A stretch of 64,000 nt of DNA, taken from an uncultured Clostridia bacterium. GTDB lineage: Bacteria; Bacillota; Clostridia; Christensenellales; Borkfalkiaceae. This document shows positions 53,682 to 61,577 of this stretch, one piece after another (position 1 is the stretch's first letter; every line of letters starts with the position of its first letter). Location: assembly GCA_934271735.1 (NCBI GenBank), contig CAKQSB010000009.1, positions 5,514 to 69,513 of the forward strand. Reading direction: 5' to 3'. The notes under the pieces are model-generated. The model had not been told where the DNA came from. It did no database searches and worked only from the letters and a program-made list of their open reading frames with translations. The translations under genes and the position numbers were made by a program.

Positions 53682-56117
53682 ATGGATATGAAAGCCGTTG
53701 AGGCAAAATGGCAACAGAAATGGGAAAAAGAAAAGCTTTATAATTTCAACAAGAAAAACATCGACAAAAAGTTTTACTGTCTCGAAATGTTTTCTTACCC
53801 TTCCGCTTCCAAGCTGCATCTCGGTCACTGGTATAACTACGGACTTACCGACAGCTTCGCGAGATACAAAAAAATGAAAGGTTACGAGGTTTTCGAGCCG
53901 ATGGGATTTGACGCGTTCGGTCTCCCCGCCGAAAACTACGCTATCAAAACGGGCGTCCACCCCGAGGAATCGACGCTTGAAAATATCGCGACAATGGAAG
54001 GTCAGCTCAAAAAAATGGGCGCGATGTTCGACTGGTCGGCGGAAATCAAAACATGTATGCCCGACTATTACAAATGGACGCAATGGCTTTTCCTTAAACT
54101 TTACGAAAACGGACTTGCGTACAGAAAAGAAGCTCCCGTAAACTGGTGTCCGAGTTGCAACACCGTACTTGCGAACGAGCAGGTTACGGACGGACGTTGC
54201 GAAAGATGCGGAACGCAGGTCGTTAAACGCGACCTTACGCAATGGTTTTTCCGCATAACAAAATACGCCGAAGAACTTCTCGATAAACTCGACGGACTCG
54301 ACTGGCCCGAAAAAACCAAAGCTATGCAGAGAAACTGGATAGGCAAATCCACGGGCGGCGAAATAATTTTCAAAACCGAAAGCGGAGACGAATTCAAAGT
54401 TTTCACCACGCGCGCGGACACGCTTTTCGGCGTTTCGTATGTAGTTCTCGCCCCCGAACATCCGCTTGTCAAAAAGTTGATGACGAAGGACAGAGAAGCC
54501 GACGTTTTGCGTTATATCGAAGAGACTTCCAAGACGGACGAAATCGAACGTCTTTCCACCGCTCGCGAAAAAACGGGCGTCTTCATCGGAGCTTACGCGA
54601 TAAATCCCGTTACGGGCAACAAAGTTCCCGTTTACGCGGCGGATTACGTTTTGTATTCTTACGGAACGGGCGCGGTTATGGGCGTTCCCGCTCACGACGC
54701 GAGAGACTTCCTCTTTGCGAAAAAGTATGATCTTCCCGTGAACGTGGTTATTCATAACCCGCACGGCGAAACCATTCTCCCCTACACGGATGACGGCGTT
54801 CTGGTAAACAGCGCGGAATACGACGGGCTTACTTCCGAAGAAGGCAGAAAGGCGATTTTAAACAGGCTTTTCTCCGAATCGAAAGGTCAGCACAAAGTAA
54901 ATTACAGACTTCGCGACTGGCTCGTTTCCCGTCAGAGATACTGGGGCGCGCCTATTCCCGTTATTCACTGCGAAAAATGCGGAGCAGTTCCCGTGCCTTA
55001 CAAAGATCTTCCCGTACTTCTTCCGAAAAACGTGGAATTCAGACCGGACGGCAAATCCCCGCTTGCAAAATGCGAGTCGTTTATGAACACGACCTGCCCC
55101 AAGTGCGGCGGCAAAGCTCAACGCGACCCCGACACGCTCGACACCTTCGTCTGCTCGAGCTGGTATTATCTGAGATATCCGGACAGCAAGAACGCGGATA
55201 TGCCGTTTAACCCCGAAATCATCAACAAAATGCTTCCCGTCGATAAATACGTAGGCGGACCCGAACACGCTTGTATGCACCTTTTATATGCGCGTTTCAT
55301 AACGAAAGCTTTGAGAGATATGGGATATCTTAACTTCGACGAGCCGTTCAAGTCTCTTACTCATCAGGGAATTATTTTAGGACCTGACGGAATGAGAATG
55401 AGTAAATCGAGAGGAAACGTCGTTTCCCCGGATTCCTATATCGACACTTACGGTTCGGACGTTTTCAGAATGTATCTGATGTTCGGATTCGACTACACCG
55501 CAGGCGGTCCGTGGGACGACAACGGAATTAAGTCTTTGGCAAAATTCGTCGAGAGAGCCGAAAGGATTATCGTTAAAACAAGCGGCTATAAGCCGATTAA
55601 CGACAATATTTCGCTCGGAAAGGACGAAAAAGAACTTTTGTATGCAGAGGCTTATTGCGTTAAAAACGTGGACAGAGATATGAACAATTTCTCTTTCAAT
55701 ACGGCTATCGCGAGACTTATGGAGTTTGTTACCGCGATTTATAAATACGACGGTATCGAAGGCAGAAACGAAGGTCTTTTGAGAAAAGTTACCGACACGC
55801 TTATTCTTCTTCTCGCTCCCTGCGCTCCGCATTTTGCGGAAGAACTTTGGTCCGAGAGAGGTAACAAGCACTCGGTATTCACCGAAAGTTACCCTGTTTG
55901 CGACGAAAACGCGCTCGTTAAGGACGAAATCGAGCTTGCCGTTCAGTTAAACAGCAAGGTTAAAGCCAAAATCAATGTTTCCAAGGACGCTACCGAGGAC
56001 GAAATCAAAGCTATCGCGCTTGCAAACGAGACCATCGCGAAAATGATCGGCGGAAAAGAAATAGTCAAAGCCGTTGTCGTTAAAGGCAGACTTGTAAACT
56101 TTATAGTCAAAGGCTGA
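53682..56117 (+). CDS. leuS: Leucyl-tRNA synthetase
   Basis: An 811-residue class I aminoacyl-tRNA synthetase charging tRNA-Leu. It shows the HIGH-like HLGHWYNYG, the CP1 editing domain (FTTRADTLFG and GTGAVMGVPAHDARD), zinc-type Cys pairs (CPSC ... CERCG) and the KMSKS-like GMRMSKSRGN. The frame is open to 53628, but AAAGGAGG is placed for the ATG at 53682 and MDMKAVEAKWQ fits the family. It ends with a strong terminator. No T-box leader is seen, unusual for a Firmicutes synthetase gene. Confidence 0.95.
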   Translation: MDMKAVEAKWQQKWEKEKLYNFNKKNIDKKFYCLEMFSYPSASKLHLGHWYNYGLTDSFARYKKMKGYEVFEPMGFDAFGLPAENYAIKTGVHPEESTLENIATMEGQLKKMGAMFDWSAEIKTCMPDYYKWTQWLFLKLYENGLAYRKEAPVNWCPSCNTVLANEQVTDGRCERCGTQVVKRDLTQWFFRITKYAEELLDKLDGLDWPEKTKAMQRNWIGKSTGGEIIFKTESGDEFKVFTTRADTLFGVSYVVLAPEHPLVKKLMTKDREADVLRYIEETSKTDEIERLSTAREKTGVFIGAYAINPVTGNKVPVYAADYVLYSYGTGAVMGVPAHDARDFLFAKKYDLPVNVVIHNPHGETILPYTDDGVLVNSAEYDGLTSEEGRKAILNRLFSESKGQHKVNYRLRDWLVSRQRYWGAPIPVIHCEKCGAVPVPYKDLPVLLPKNVEFRPDGKSPLAKCESFMNTTCPKCGGKAQRDPDTLDTFVCSSWYYLRYPDSKNADMPFNPEIINKMLPVDKYVGGPEHACMHLLYARFITKALRDMGYLNFDEPFKSLTHQGIILGPDGMRMSKSRGNVVSPDSYIDTYGSDVFRMYLMFGFDYTAGGPWDDNGIKSLAKFVERAERIIVKTSGYKPINDNISLGKDEKELLYAEAYCVKNVDRDMNNFSFNTAIARLMEFVTAIYKYDGIEGRNEGLLRKVTDTLILLLAPCAPHFAEELWSERGNKHSVFTESYPVCDENALVKDEIELAVQLNSKVKAKINVSKDATEDEIKAIALANETIAKMIGGKEIVKAVVVKGRLVNFIVKG

Positions 56118-56166
56118 TTTTGTGATTTTAATTAAATAGCTATAATATACTTCGAGAATATACTTC

Positions 56167-56205
56167 GAGCCGCCCGAGGCTTTACCTCGGGCGGCTCTGT
56201 TTTTA
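56167..56205 (+). terminator. Terminator of leuS
   Basis: A perfect 13-bp stem GAGCCGCCCGAGG / CCTCGGGCGGCTC, 5-nt loop, then TGTTTTT. A direct repeat AATATACTTCGAG occurs twice just before it. Confidence 0.9.
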
Positions 56206-56290
56206 TAAATTGTATATTAAAATTAAAAACGCGACATAGCGATAAGCTGATTTTTTTTGCAAAAAAATTGATAACATAAAAACGGACGAA

Positions 56291-56632
56291 TTATCCCGCA
56301 AGGAAATCCATTCCTTTGAAAATTATGTCGTTTATCACGTCGTTTTTTATACCGTAGTAAATAATTTTCCCTTCCCTTCGGACATTCACCGCCCCGACGG
56401 AACGCATTATTCTAAGTTGATGCGAAAGGGTGGTCTGATTTATGCCTATCGTAAGAGCAAGATCGGTTACGCACATTTCGGAAACTGAAAGCGCGCATAG
56501 GATTTTCAATCTCGTTTTATCCGAAAAAAGCGAGAAAAAATCGACGAGATCGTCCAGGACTTCCCCGCCCGGGAGATAATCGCCCACCATATCGAAAGTC
56601 TTTTTATCTATCATCAATGTTGCCGCACCCAT
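56291..56632 (-). CDS. ArsR-family transcriptional regulator
   Basis: A 113-residue winged-helix repressor: DKTRLKILCALSVSEMCVTDLALTIGINQTTLSHQLRIMRSVGAV (in parts) is the ArsR DNA-binding core. In metal sensors the recognition helix usually carries CVC; here it is CVT, so only one of the two classic cysteines remains and metal sensing of the usual type is doubtful. AAGGAG supports the ATG at 56632 rather than 56683. It is divergent from the small membrane protein at 56811, a possible target. Confidence 0.85.
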   Translation of the reverse strand: MGAATLMIDKKTFDMVGDYLPGGEVLDDLVDFFSLFSDKTRLKILCALSVSEMCVTDLALTIGINQTTLSHQLRIMRSVGAVNVRREGKIIYYGIKNDVINDIIFKGMDFLAG

Positions 56633-56712
56633 GATTATTCTCCTTTCCGAATCTGATTTACCGGGCAAAAAAACACAAAACAAGAAAGTTTAGCCCGATA
56701 TTCTTTACTTTA

Positions 56713-56742
56713 ATTATACTATTTACCCCGAAAGACTGTCAA
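56713..56742 (-). promoter_or_regulatory. Promoter of the ArsR-type gene
   Basis: Leftward TTGACA (56742-56737), 18-bp spacer, TATAAT (56718-56713). Confidence 0.75.
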
Positions 56743-56810
56743 TAAAACATATAATCGATTTTTGTCGCATAACGTATAATAAAAGAGAATTTTGTTATAT
56801 CGGAGGTATT

Positions 56811-56969
56811 ATGAATTCCAACATTGTTCTTTTGGGTTTGCTTTATTTACTGTACGCCGAGGGATATATAAATCTTACGCAAGTTCTGCTCCTTCTCGCA
56901 CTTCTTTCGACAACCGTAAACAGCTGCCGCGATTACGACGGCAACAGAAACAACAGCGACGCGAATAAT
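56811..56969 (+). CDS. Small hydrophobic protein (52 residues)
   Basis: A short gene with a strong ribosome-binding site (CGGAGG, 6 nt before the ATG). The product has two hydrophobic stretches (NIVLLGLLYLLYAEGYI and LTQVLLLLALLSTTVN) and a polar Gln/Arg tail (DGQQKQQRRE). A TATAAT box lies at 56776-56781. It resembles the many small membrane proteins of Firmicutes but I cannot assign a family. It is divergent from the ArsR-type gene and may be under its control. Confidence 0.6.
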
Positions 56970-56988
56970 ATTTTCAACACCTGATTTT

Positions 56989-57269
56989 TAGCCGAGCGAG
57001 ATTCGAACCACATCAAGCCTAAAAGCCGTATTTTTTGCCTGTTTAGGCAAATTTTTGCTTGAAGTACGCCCGGTACGTCTGCGCGAATCTTCGCCAAAAC
57101 CGCCTAAAAAATACAGCTTTAAGGTGCTACGCATTTTAACGGCGATAAATTTAGAAAAATCAAGGCAAACGAACGCAATCATACTAGACGTATTATAAGT
57201 GAGTTTAACGCCGATTTTGCAAATTTTGCGCCGTTAAAACTTAATGTGGTTCGATTCTCTCTCGGCTAA
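56989..57269. repeat. 281-bp inverted-repeat element with tRNA-T-arm-like ends
   Basis: Terminal inverted repeats of 26 bp (56989-57014 and 57244-57269, two mismatches) begin TTAGCCGAG and contain GATTCGAACCACAT. Inside are further inverted pairs: one around GTATTTTTTG (about 57019-57040) with AAAAAATAC (about 57105-57120), and TTTTAACGGCG (about 57135) with CGCCGTTAAAA (about 57230). No transposase or credible gene is inside. It looks like a MITE-like or structured RNA element. Confidence 0.6.
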
Positions 57270-57303
57270 GCGAACGCTCGCTCGCGCAAAAAACAACAAA
57301 AAA

Positions 57304-57348
57304 GCCCGTTTCACGAACAAGATTTATCGTCTTATCCGTAAAACGGGC
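57304..57348 (-). terminator. Terminator of the tilS-hpt operon
   Basis: An 8-bp stem GCCCGTTT / AAACGGGC with a 29-nt loop, followed leftward by TTTTTTGTTG. Confidence 0.75.
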
Positions 57349-57370
57349 AAAATTATGCCGAATATTAAAA

Positions 57371-57913
57371 TTATTTCTCGTATACTTCCTTTTTAAGCAC
57401 GCCGATAAAAGGAATGTTTCTGTAAAGTCCCGCATAATCGAGACCGTAACCCACGACGAACTCGTTTGCGACCTGGAATCCCGTGTAATCTATCGGAACG
57501 GGGATTTCTCTTCTCGACGGTTTATCCAAAAGAGCGCAAACTTTCACGGATTTCGGCGAACGAGTCGCGAAAAGCTTCAAAAGGCAGTTCATCGAATATC
57601 CGCTATCGATAATATCTTCTACGATTATAACGTCTTTTCCGCCGATTTTTCCGTCGATATCCTTAATGATTTTAACCTCGCCCGTAGAATTCACGCCTGC
57701 GCCGTAGCTCGAAATGGACATAAAATCAACCGTAAGCGGAAGATTGATCTGTCTTACAAGGTCGGTGTAAAACATTATGCTTCCCTTTAAAACGCCTATC
57801 ATCGTTGGCGCTTTGCCTTCGTAATCTTTTTCGATCTGCTTCGCAAGTTCGCTTACTCTCGCCTTTATTTCCTCTTCGGAAATAAGAGTTTTTTCCAATA
57901 CTTCGTTTAACAT
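57371..57913 (-). CDS. hpt: Hypoxanthine phosphoribosyltransferase
   Basis: A 180-residue purine salvage enzyme making IMP/GMP from hypoxanthine/guanine and PRPP. The PRPP loop VIIVEDIIDSGYSM and the SSYGAG loop are present, and the length is typical. AAGGAG precedes the ATG. It follows tilS by 8 bp, the classic tilS-hpt pair of Firmicutes (usually with ftsH downstream, which is absent here). It could use hypoxanthine from the adenine deaminase at 26468. Confidence 0.95.
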   Translation of the reverse strand: MLNEVLEKTLISEEEIKARVSELAKQIEKDYEGKAPTMIGVLKGSIMFYTDLVRQINLPLTVDFMSISSYGAGVNSTGEVKIIKDIDGKIGGKDVIIVEDIIDSGYSMNCLLKLFATRSPKSVKVCALLDKPSRREIPVPIDYTGFQVANEFVVGYGLDYAGLYRNIPFIGVLKKEVYEK

Positions 57914-57921
57914 AGCTCTCC

Positions 57922-59262
57922 TTAGTTATCGTGTTGTTTACACATATCAGACAATGTACATTGTAACACATTTCTTGTGGTTTTGTCTACTTTTATCGCG
58001 TCGGAAATTTCAATTCCGCAAATAATAAGCACATTTGCCCCGTCGGCAAGAAGCAAAAGCTTATCTCTTTCCCTCGACGGCACTTTTTTATCTATCAGAT
58101 AATCTTTGAGTTTTTTCGTTCCTCCGCCGAACTTCCGGAAAACGTCTCCTCCCTTTCTGTTTCTTAAAACCGCAGTATCGGGAATTTTCAAAAGGTCGGC
58201 TATAAGTCGATTATCACCATTTTTCGCACTGTCATTGCCAACAATTTCGAATTTGTATTTTTTGCCCGCGAACTCGTATTCTCCGAGAGCGAACGGCGTT
58301 TCGAAAATAATTTGTTCGTTCGGTTTACCTTTTTCGAACGTTTTATAAAAAGTGATTTTATCGTAATCCTTAACGGCAAAAATATTTTTCGGCAGCGTTA
58401 TTTTTTTGCCGTTTTCGGAATTTTTTAAAGAATAGACCGCTTCGCCGTGAATTTTTTCGTAATCTTTTTGTATTCCGAGCTTTTTCATCGCGTAAAACGA
58501 AGCCCTTAAAAAAATCGGGTAAGGCAAATCGCACGGAAAGCTTATTTCGCCGTTTTTCTCCGTAACGGATTTCTTCGTCGTTTCGGTCAGATACTCTTCG
58601 TCTGCTTTTAAAGTGTCGGCAAATCGCAGAATACTCTTCTCCGCTTCGGGAAAACGCTTTTCGATTAAGGGCAGAACCTCGAGCCTCATGAAATTCCGCG
58701 TGTATTCCGTTTCAAGGTTGGTTTCGTCCACAACATAACTTATATTATGTTTTTCTGCATATGCGTCGATTTCACGCCTTGAAAGACTTAACATCGGGCG
58801 GATTATTTTTCCGCCGCGCGATTCTTCCGAGATTCCGCTCGCGCCGAGAGGCGACGCGCCCCTTAATATATTGAAAAGCACGGTTTCCGCTCTGTCGCTC
58901 GCATGGTGCGCCGTCGCGATTTTGTCGCAAAAGCCGCTTTTTATGACTTCGTCAAAAACCTTATATCTTAAAATCCGTGCGCCCTCTTCGGGCGAAAATC
59001 CGTTTTCCTCGGAAAATAAAACGCAATCGATTTTTTTAAAGAAAAGCGGCACGCCGAGCTTATCGCAAAGAGACTTAACGAACTCGCTGTCACGAACGGA
59101 AGTTTCGCCGCGTATGCCGTGATCGATATTCACTGCTTTCACGGTTATTCCGACCTTTTCCCTTTCGGTTAGCAACATATCGAGAAGGCACACCGAATCC
59201 TTCCCGCCCGAGAGCGCGACCGCGATAACTTCTCCTTTTTTCATTAAATCCGTATTAAGCAT
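57922..59262 (-). CDS. tilS: tRNA(Ile)-lysidine synthetase
   Basis: A 446-residue enzyme that converts the anticodon C of tRNA-Ile(CAT) to lysidine. It shows the PP-loop SGGKDSVCLLDML, the DHGIRG segment and the C-terminal domain (GDVFRKFGGGTKKLKDYLIDKKVP, in part). A GTG 5 codons earlier is possible, but GGAG is placed for the ATG at 59262. A copy of the dispersed 12-bp repeat lies in frame at 58200-58213 (coding NRLI). A tRNA with CAT anticodon (59534) is close by on the other strand. Confidence 0.92.
   Translation of the reverse strand: MLNTDLMKKGEVIAVALSGGKDSVCLLDMLLTEREKVGITVKAVNIDHGIRGETSVRDSEFVKSLCDKLGVPLFFKKIDCVLFSEENGFSPEEGARILRYKVFDEVIKSGFCDKIATAHHASDRAETVLFNILRGASPLGASGISEESRGGKIIRPMLSLSRREIDAYAEKHNISYVVDETNLETEYTRNFMRLEVLPLIEKRFPEAEKSILRFADTLKADEEYLTETTKKSVTEKNGEISFPCDLPYPIFLRASFYAMKKLGIQKDYEKIHGEAVYSLKNSENGKKITLPKNIFAVKDYDKITFYKTFEKGKPNEQIIFETPFALGEYEFAGKKYKFEIVGNDSAKNGDNRLIADLLKIPDTAVLRNRKGGDVFRKFGGGTKKLKDYLIDKKVPSRERDKLLLLADGANVLIICGIEISDAIKVDKTTRNVLQCTLSDMCKQHDN
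58200..58213 (-). repeat. Dispersed AATCGACTTATA repeat, copy 6, inside tilS
   Basis: Minus-strand TAATCGACTTATAG followed by CCGACCTTTTG, matching the intergenic copy at 35960 almost base for base. It is the only copy in a gene, and it is in frame. Confidence 0.65.
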
Positions 59263-59283
59263 ACCGTAAAACTCCACTAATCA

Positions 59284-59312
59284 ATTATAACAAGAACGCG
59301 GATTTTTAACAA
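59284..59312 (-). promoter_or_regulatory. Promoter of tilS-hpt
   Basis: Leftward TTGTTA (59312-59307), 17-bp spacer, TATAAT (59289-59284), giving a leader of about 15 nt that contains the GGAG. Confidence 0.75.
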
Positions 59313-59366
59313 GAAAACAAACGATAAAGAAAAAAAATATTTTTTTCAAAAACCCCTAAAAAACTC

Positions 59367-59395
59367 TTGACATTTGTTTTCGAATATTGTATTAT
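59367..59395 (+). promoter_or_regulatory. Promoter of the tRNA cluster
   Basis: TTGACA (59367-59372), 17-bp spacer, TATTAT (59390-59395), 18 bp before tRNA-fMet. Confidence 0.8.
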
Positions 59396-59413
59396 AAACA
59401 AGCAATTTGACGG

Positions 59414-59490
<77 letters not shown>

Positions 59491-59495
59491 TTGTA

Positions 59496-59524
59496 GTAAG
59501 CAAGCGACACGTTTGCTTGCTTAC
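59496..59524 (+). terminator. Hairpin after tRNA-fMet
   Basis: A 10-bp stem GTAAGCAAGC / GCTTGCTTAC with a 9-nt loop; tail GAATTTTA. It may be a processing or partial termination hairpin, since the next tRNA is 10 bp away. Confidence 0.65.
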
Positions 59525-59533
59525 GAATTTTAT

Positions 59534-59610
59534 GGCGGCGTAGCTTAGTTGGTTATAGCGGCCGGTTCATACCCGGCAGGTCGTTGGTTCGAATCTGACC
59601 GCCGCTACCA
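59534..59610 (+). tRNA. tRNA with CAT anticodon (elongator Met, or Ile2)
   Basis: 77 nt with encoded CCA. Anticodon arm GCCGG-TTCATAC-CCGGC, CAT at 59568-59570. The overall sequence looks like elongator Met, but tRNA-Ile2 (the TilS substrate) has the same gene anticodon and cannot be excluded by eye. Confidence 0.85.
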
Positions 59611-59662
59611 AATGATAACAACTGCACTTTCCTAAAGCGCATTGCGATATACAACAGAATAA

Positions 59663-59737
59663 GGCCCCTTGGTCAAGCGGTTAAGACATCGCCCTTTCAC
59701 GGCGGTATCATGGGTTCGAATCCCGTAGGGGTCACCA
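59663..59737 (+). tRNA. tRNA-Glu (anticodon TTC)
   Basis: 75 nt with encoded CCA. Anticodon arm CGCC-CTTTCAC-GGCG, TTC at 59696-59698; T-loop TTCGAAT. It is the last tRNA before the accessory island, so its 3' end is a possible integration site. Confidence 0.9.
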
Positions 59738-59745
59738 AACAAGTT

Positions 59746-59785
59746 AAAGGCGAACCCGTTTCCTTTAGGAGACGGATTCGCCTTT
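59746..59785 (+). terminator. Hairpin after tRNA-Glu
   Basis: Outer arms AAAGGCGAA / TTCGCCTTT and an inner TCCT / AGGA pair; no strong U-run follows. Confidence 0.6.
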
Positions 59786-59822
59786 GTCATTAAGCTTAAA
59801 ATTTAGGCATCATCAATCAAAG

Positions 59823-59857
59823 TAGACACTATAGCGGTTTCAAAGTGTCTATTTTTC
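59823..59857 (+). terminator. Terminator of the tRNA cluster
   Basis: An 8-bp stem TAGACACT / AGTGTCTA with a 13-nt loop, then TTTTTC. Confidence 0.7.
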
Positions 59858-59936
59858 GTTTATATATGATTGAGATTGTTTTTATTGGTAAAAAATGTAA
59901 GGTTAGATATTAAAAATACTTTGGGAAAACTTAAAC

Positions 59937-60926
59937 ATGAATAATATTAAGTATTACTTAAAAAACGGAACAATATGTGAAACTCCAATTTCTGTGGAAA
60001 ATTTAGGATTTTACATTATATCTTATGAGGTAATGGGAGAGAGAAAATTTTCGTATGAAAACGATGAAATATTGTTAAATATTGACGGAGAATTGGTATT
60101 GTTATATGATAAACTTAGAGATATTTATTTCCCCGATACAGAAGATTATTACAGGCAATTAAATTCTATGCCGATATTTATTCAACAGGCGGGACAAAAT
60201 TCCGACTGTGCTCTAACCTTAGACTTATTTAATAAATTAGTGAGAGAGTATTTTAAAATCTTTGGTAATGATTTGTATCGCCATTTATATCTTGTAGATT
60301 GCCAATATATAATTGGAACCATTCAAAATCATTTATGTGAGATGAATGATTTATTTATTAGGTTTTATGTGGACATTTGTGAAGCGAAAATTATATGTAA
60401 AGAAGAGTTTAAAGATAAATCATTTTTTTTGGTTTCATTAGAATCTAGATTGCTATCTGCGACTGTAGAGTCATATTTTATTAAGGCGTATTCCATTTTA
60501 GATCTTCTAACTAAAATAATTTATGAAATTGAAAATTCCATAACAAAATTTGACAAATATGAAAAATTAATATCTCATGAAAAAATTTGGGGGGATAGAA
60601 AAAAAACAAAATTTAACAATACACCTGAAACATTATTTGAAGAATGCGAATTAGTAAAAATTATAGAATCATTAAGAAACGAAGCCGTGCATAATGGTTC
60701 TTGGGAATTAAATCCTAAACTATTTGTGGTAAATAAAGACAATAATATTATCGAAAAATTTATGTTATTCCCTGATTTTGAGCAAGGTCATCTTTCATGT
60801 GTAAAAAACAGAAAACATTTCTTTTCAAAAGGCACAAAAGTAAATGATATTTTTGTAAATTTGCATTTTGAATTTATGGACAAATTATTAAAGTCTATAA
60901 AAAAAATATTGTCTTATACCATATAA
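59937..60926 (+). CDS. AT-rich HEPN-motif protein, candidate defence RNase
   Basis: A 329-residue protein of no family I recognise. The C-terminal half is helical and contains SLRNEAVHNGSW, i.e. Arg247-x4-His252, the catalytic signature of HEPN RNases found in abortive-infection and toxin systems. Helices before it (SRLLSATVESYFIKAYSILDLL) fit a HEPN bundle. The N-terminal half is beta/alpha and unassigned. Its DNA is far more AT-rich than the neighbouring core genes, and it lies directly after the tRNA cluster, both signs of horizontal transfer. The ribosome-binding site is weak (GGGAAA). No antitoxin gene is beside it. Confidence 0.6.
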   Translation: MNNIKYYLKNGTICETPISVENLGFYIISYEVMGERKFSYENDEILLNIDGELVLLYDKLRDIYFPDTEDYYRQLNSMPIFIQQAGQNSDCALTLDLFNKLVREYFKIFGNDLYRHLYLVDCQYIIGTIQNHLCEMNDLFIRFYVDICEAKIICKEEFKDKSFFLVSLESRLLSATVESYFIKAYSILDLLTKIIYEIENSITKFDKYEKLISHEKIWGDRKKTKFNNTPETLFEECELVKIIESLRNEAVHNGSWELNPKLFVVNKDNNIIEKFMLFPDFEQGHLSCVKNRKHFFSKGTKVNDIFVNLHFEFMDKLLKSIKKILSYTI

Positions 60927-61081
60927 AGTAAAAATACACTTGCATAGCGACAAGATTCTCTAATCAGTTGACACAGATCTTTATTTTGCTTTAATTGATT
61001 TGATATATATATTTTTTTTCATTTTTCCCCACTGGTTAAATTTTTTAAACATGAAACTATAGTCTGTTTTTCATTGACACA

Positions 61082-61120
61082 AAAAACGGCGTGCGAGAGT
61101 TTATCTCACACGCCGTTTTT
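61082..61120. terminator. Bidirectional terminator
   Basis: Arms AAAAACGGCGTG / CACGCCGTTTTT extended by GAGA / TCTC after one mismatch; A-run on one side and T-run on the other. It separates the HEPN gene from the leftward mobilisation genes. Confidence 0.85.
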
Positions 61121-61161
61121 GCTTTGTAACCACCGTTTCTCAAATACGGCGATTTTGTCGC

Positions 61162-61350
61162 CTATGTATTAGCGACGTTCTTTTGTTCGTCAAAAGAATT
61201 ATTTATTATTAATTTTTTATTATTAAGTTGTAGTTTTTGCCTTTCGGCTTGCCATATTTCAAATGCTTTTATATTCTCTTCCTTTTCATAAAATTTGCGA
61301 ATCGCGTTTAACAATGTTCGCGAAACATTGTTAAAATCGCTTTCCATCAT
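61162..61350 (-). CDS. Small protein downstream of the relaxase gene
   Basis: A possible 62-residue product (MMESDFNNVSRTLLNAIRKF...), helical and charged with a Lys/Asn-rich end. There is no good ribosome-binding site before either of the two tandem ATGs; GGAGG lies about 40 nt upstream. It is in the same direction as the relaxase and could be an accessory mobilisation protein or a chance frame. Confidence 0.35.
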   Translation of the reverse strand: MMESDFNNVSRTLLNAIRKFYEKEENIKAFEIWQAERQKLQLNNKKLIINNSFDEQKNVANT

Positions 61351-61577
61351 GCCCGTAGTGTTCTTTCGCTTTCTCGTGCTTTTCCCCTCCGATAGAGTTA
61401 TTCGTTAAATTTCATATTCAGTTTTCTTTTCATTTTTATGGCTCCTTTTTTTAAATTTTTTCTCAGCCTCGCATGAATGCTATTAAAAAACAGGTCGGAC
61501 TTACTTTTTCATTACTTTCATCTCGGTATCATACCTTCTCTTAAAATGCCGACGCTTACGTTTCCGTTCGGCAAGAT

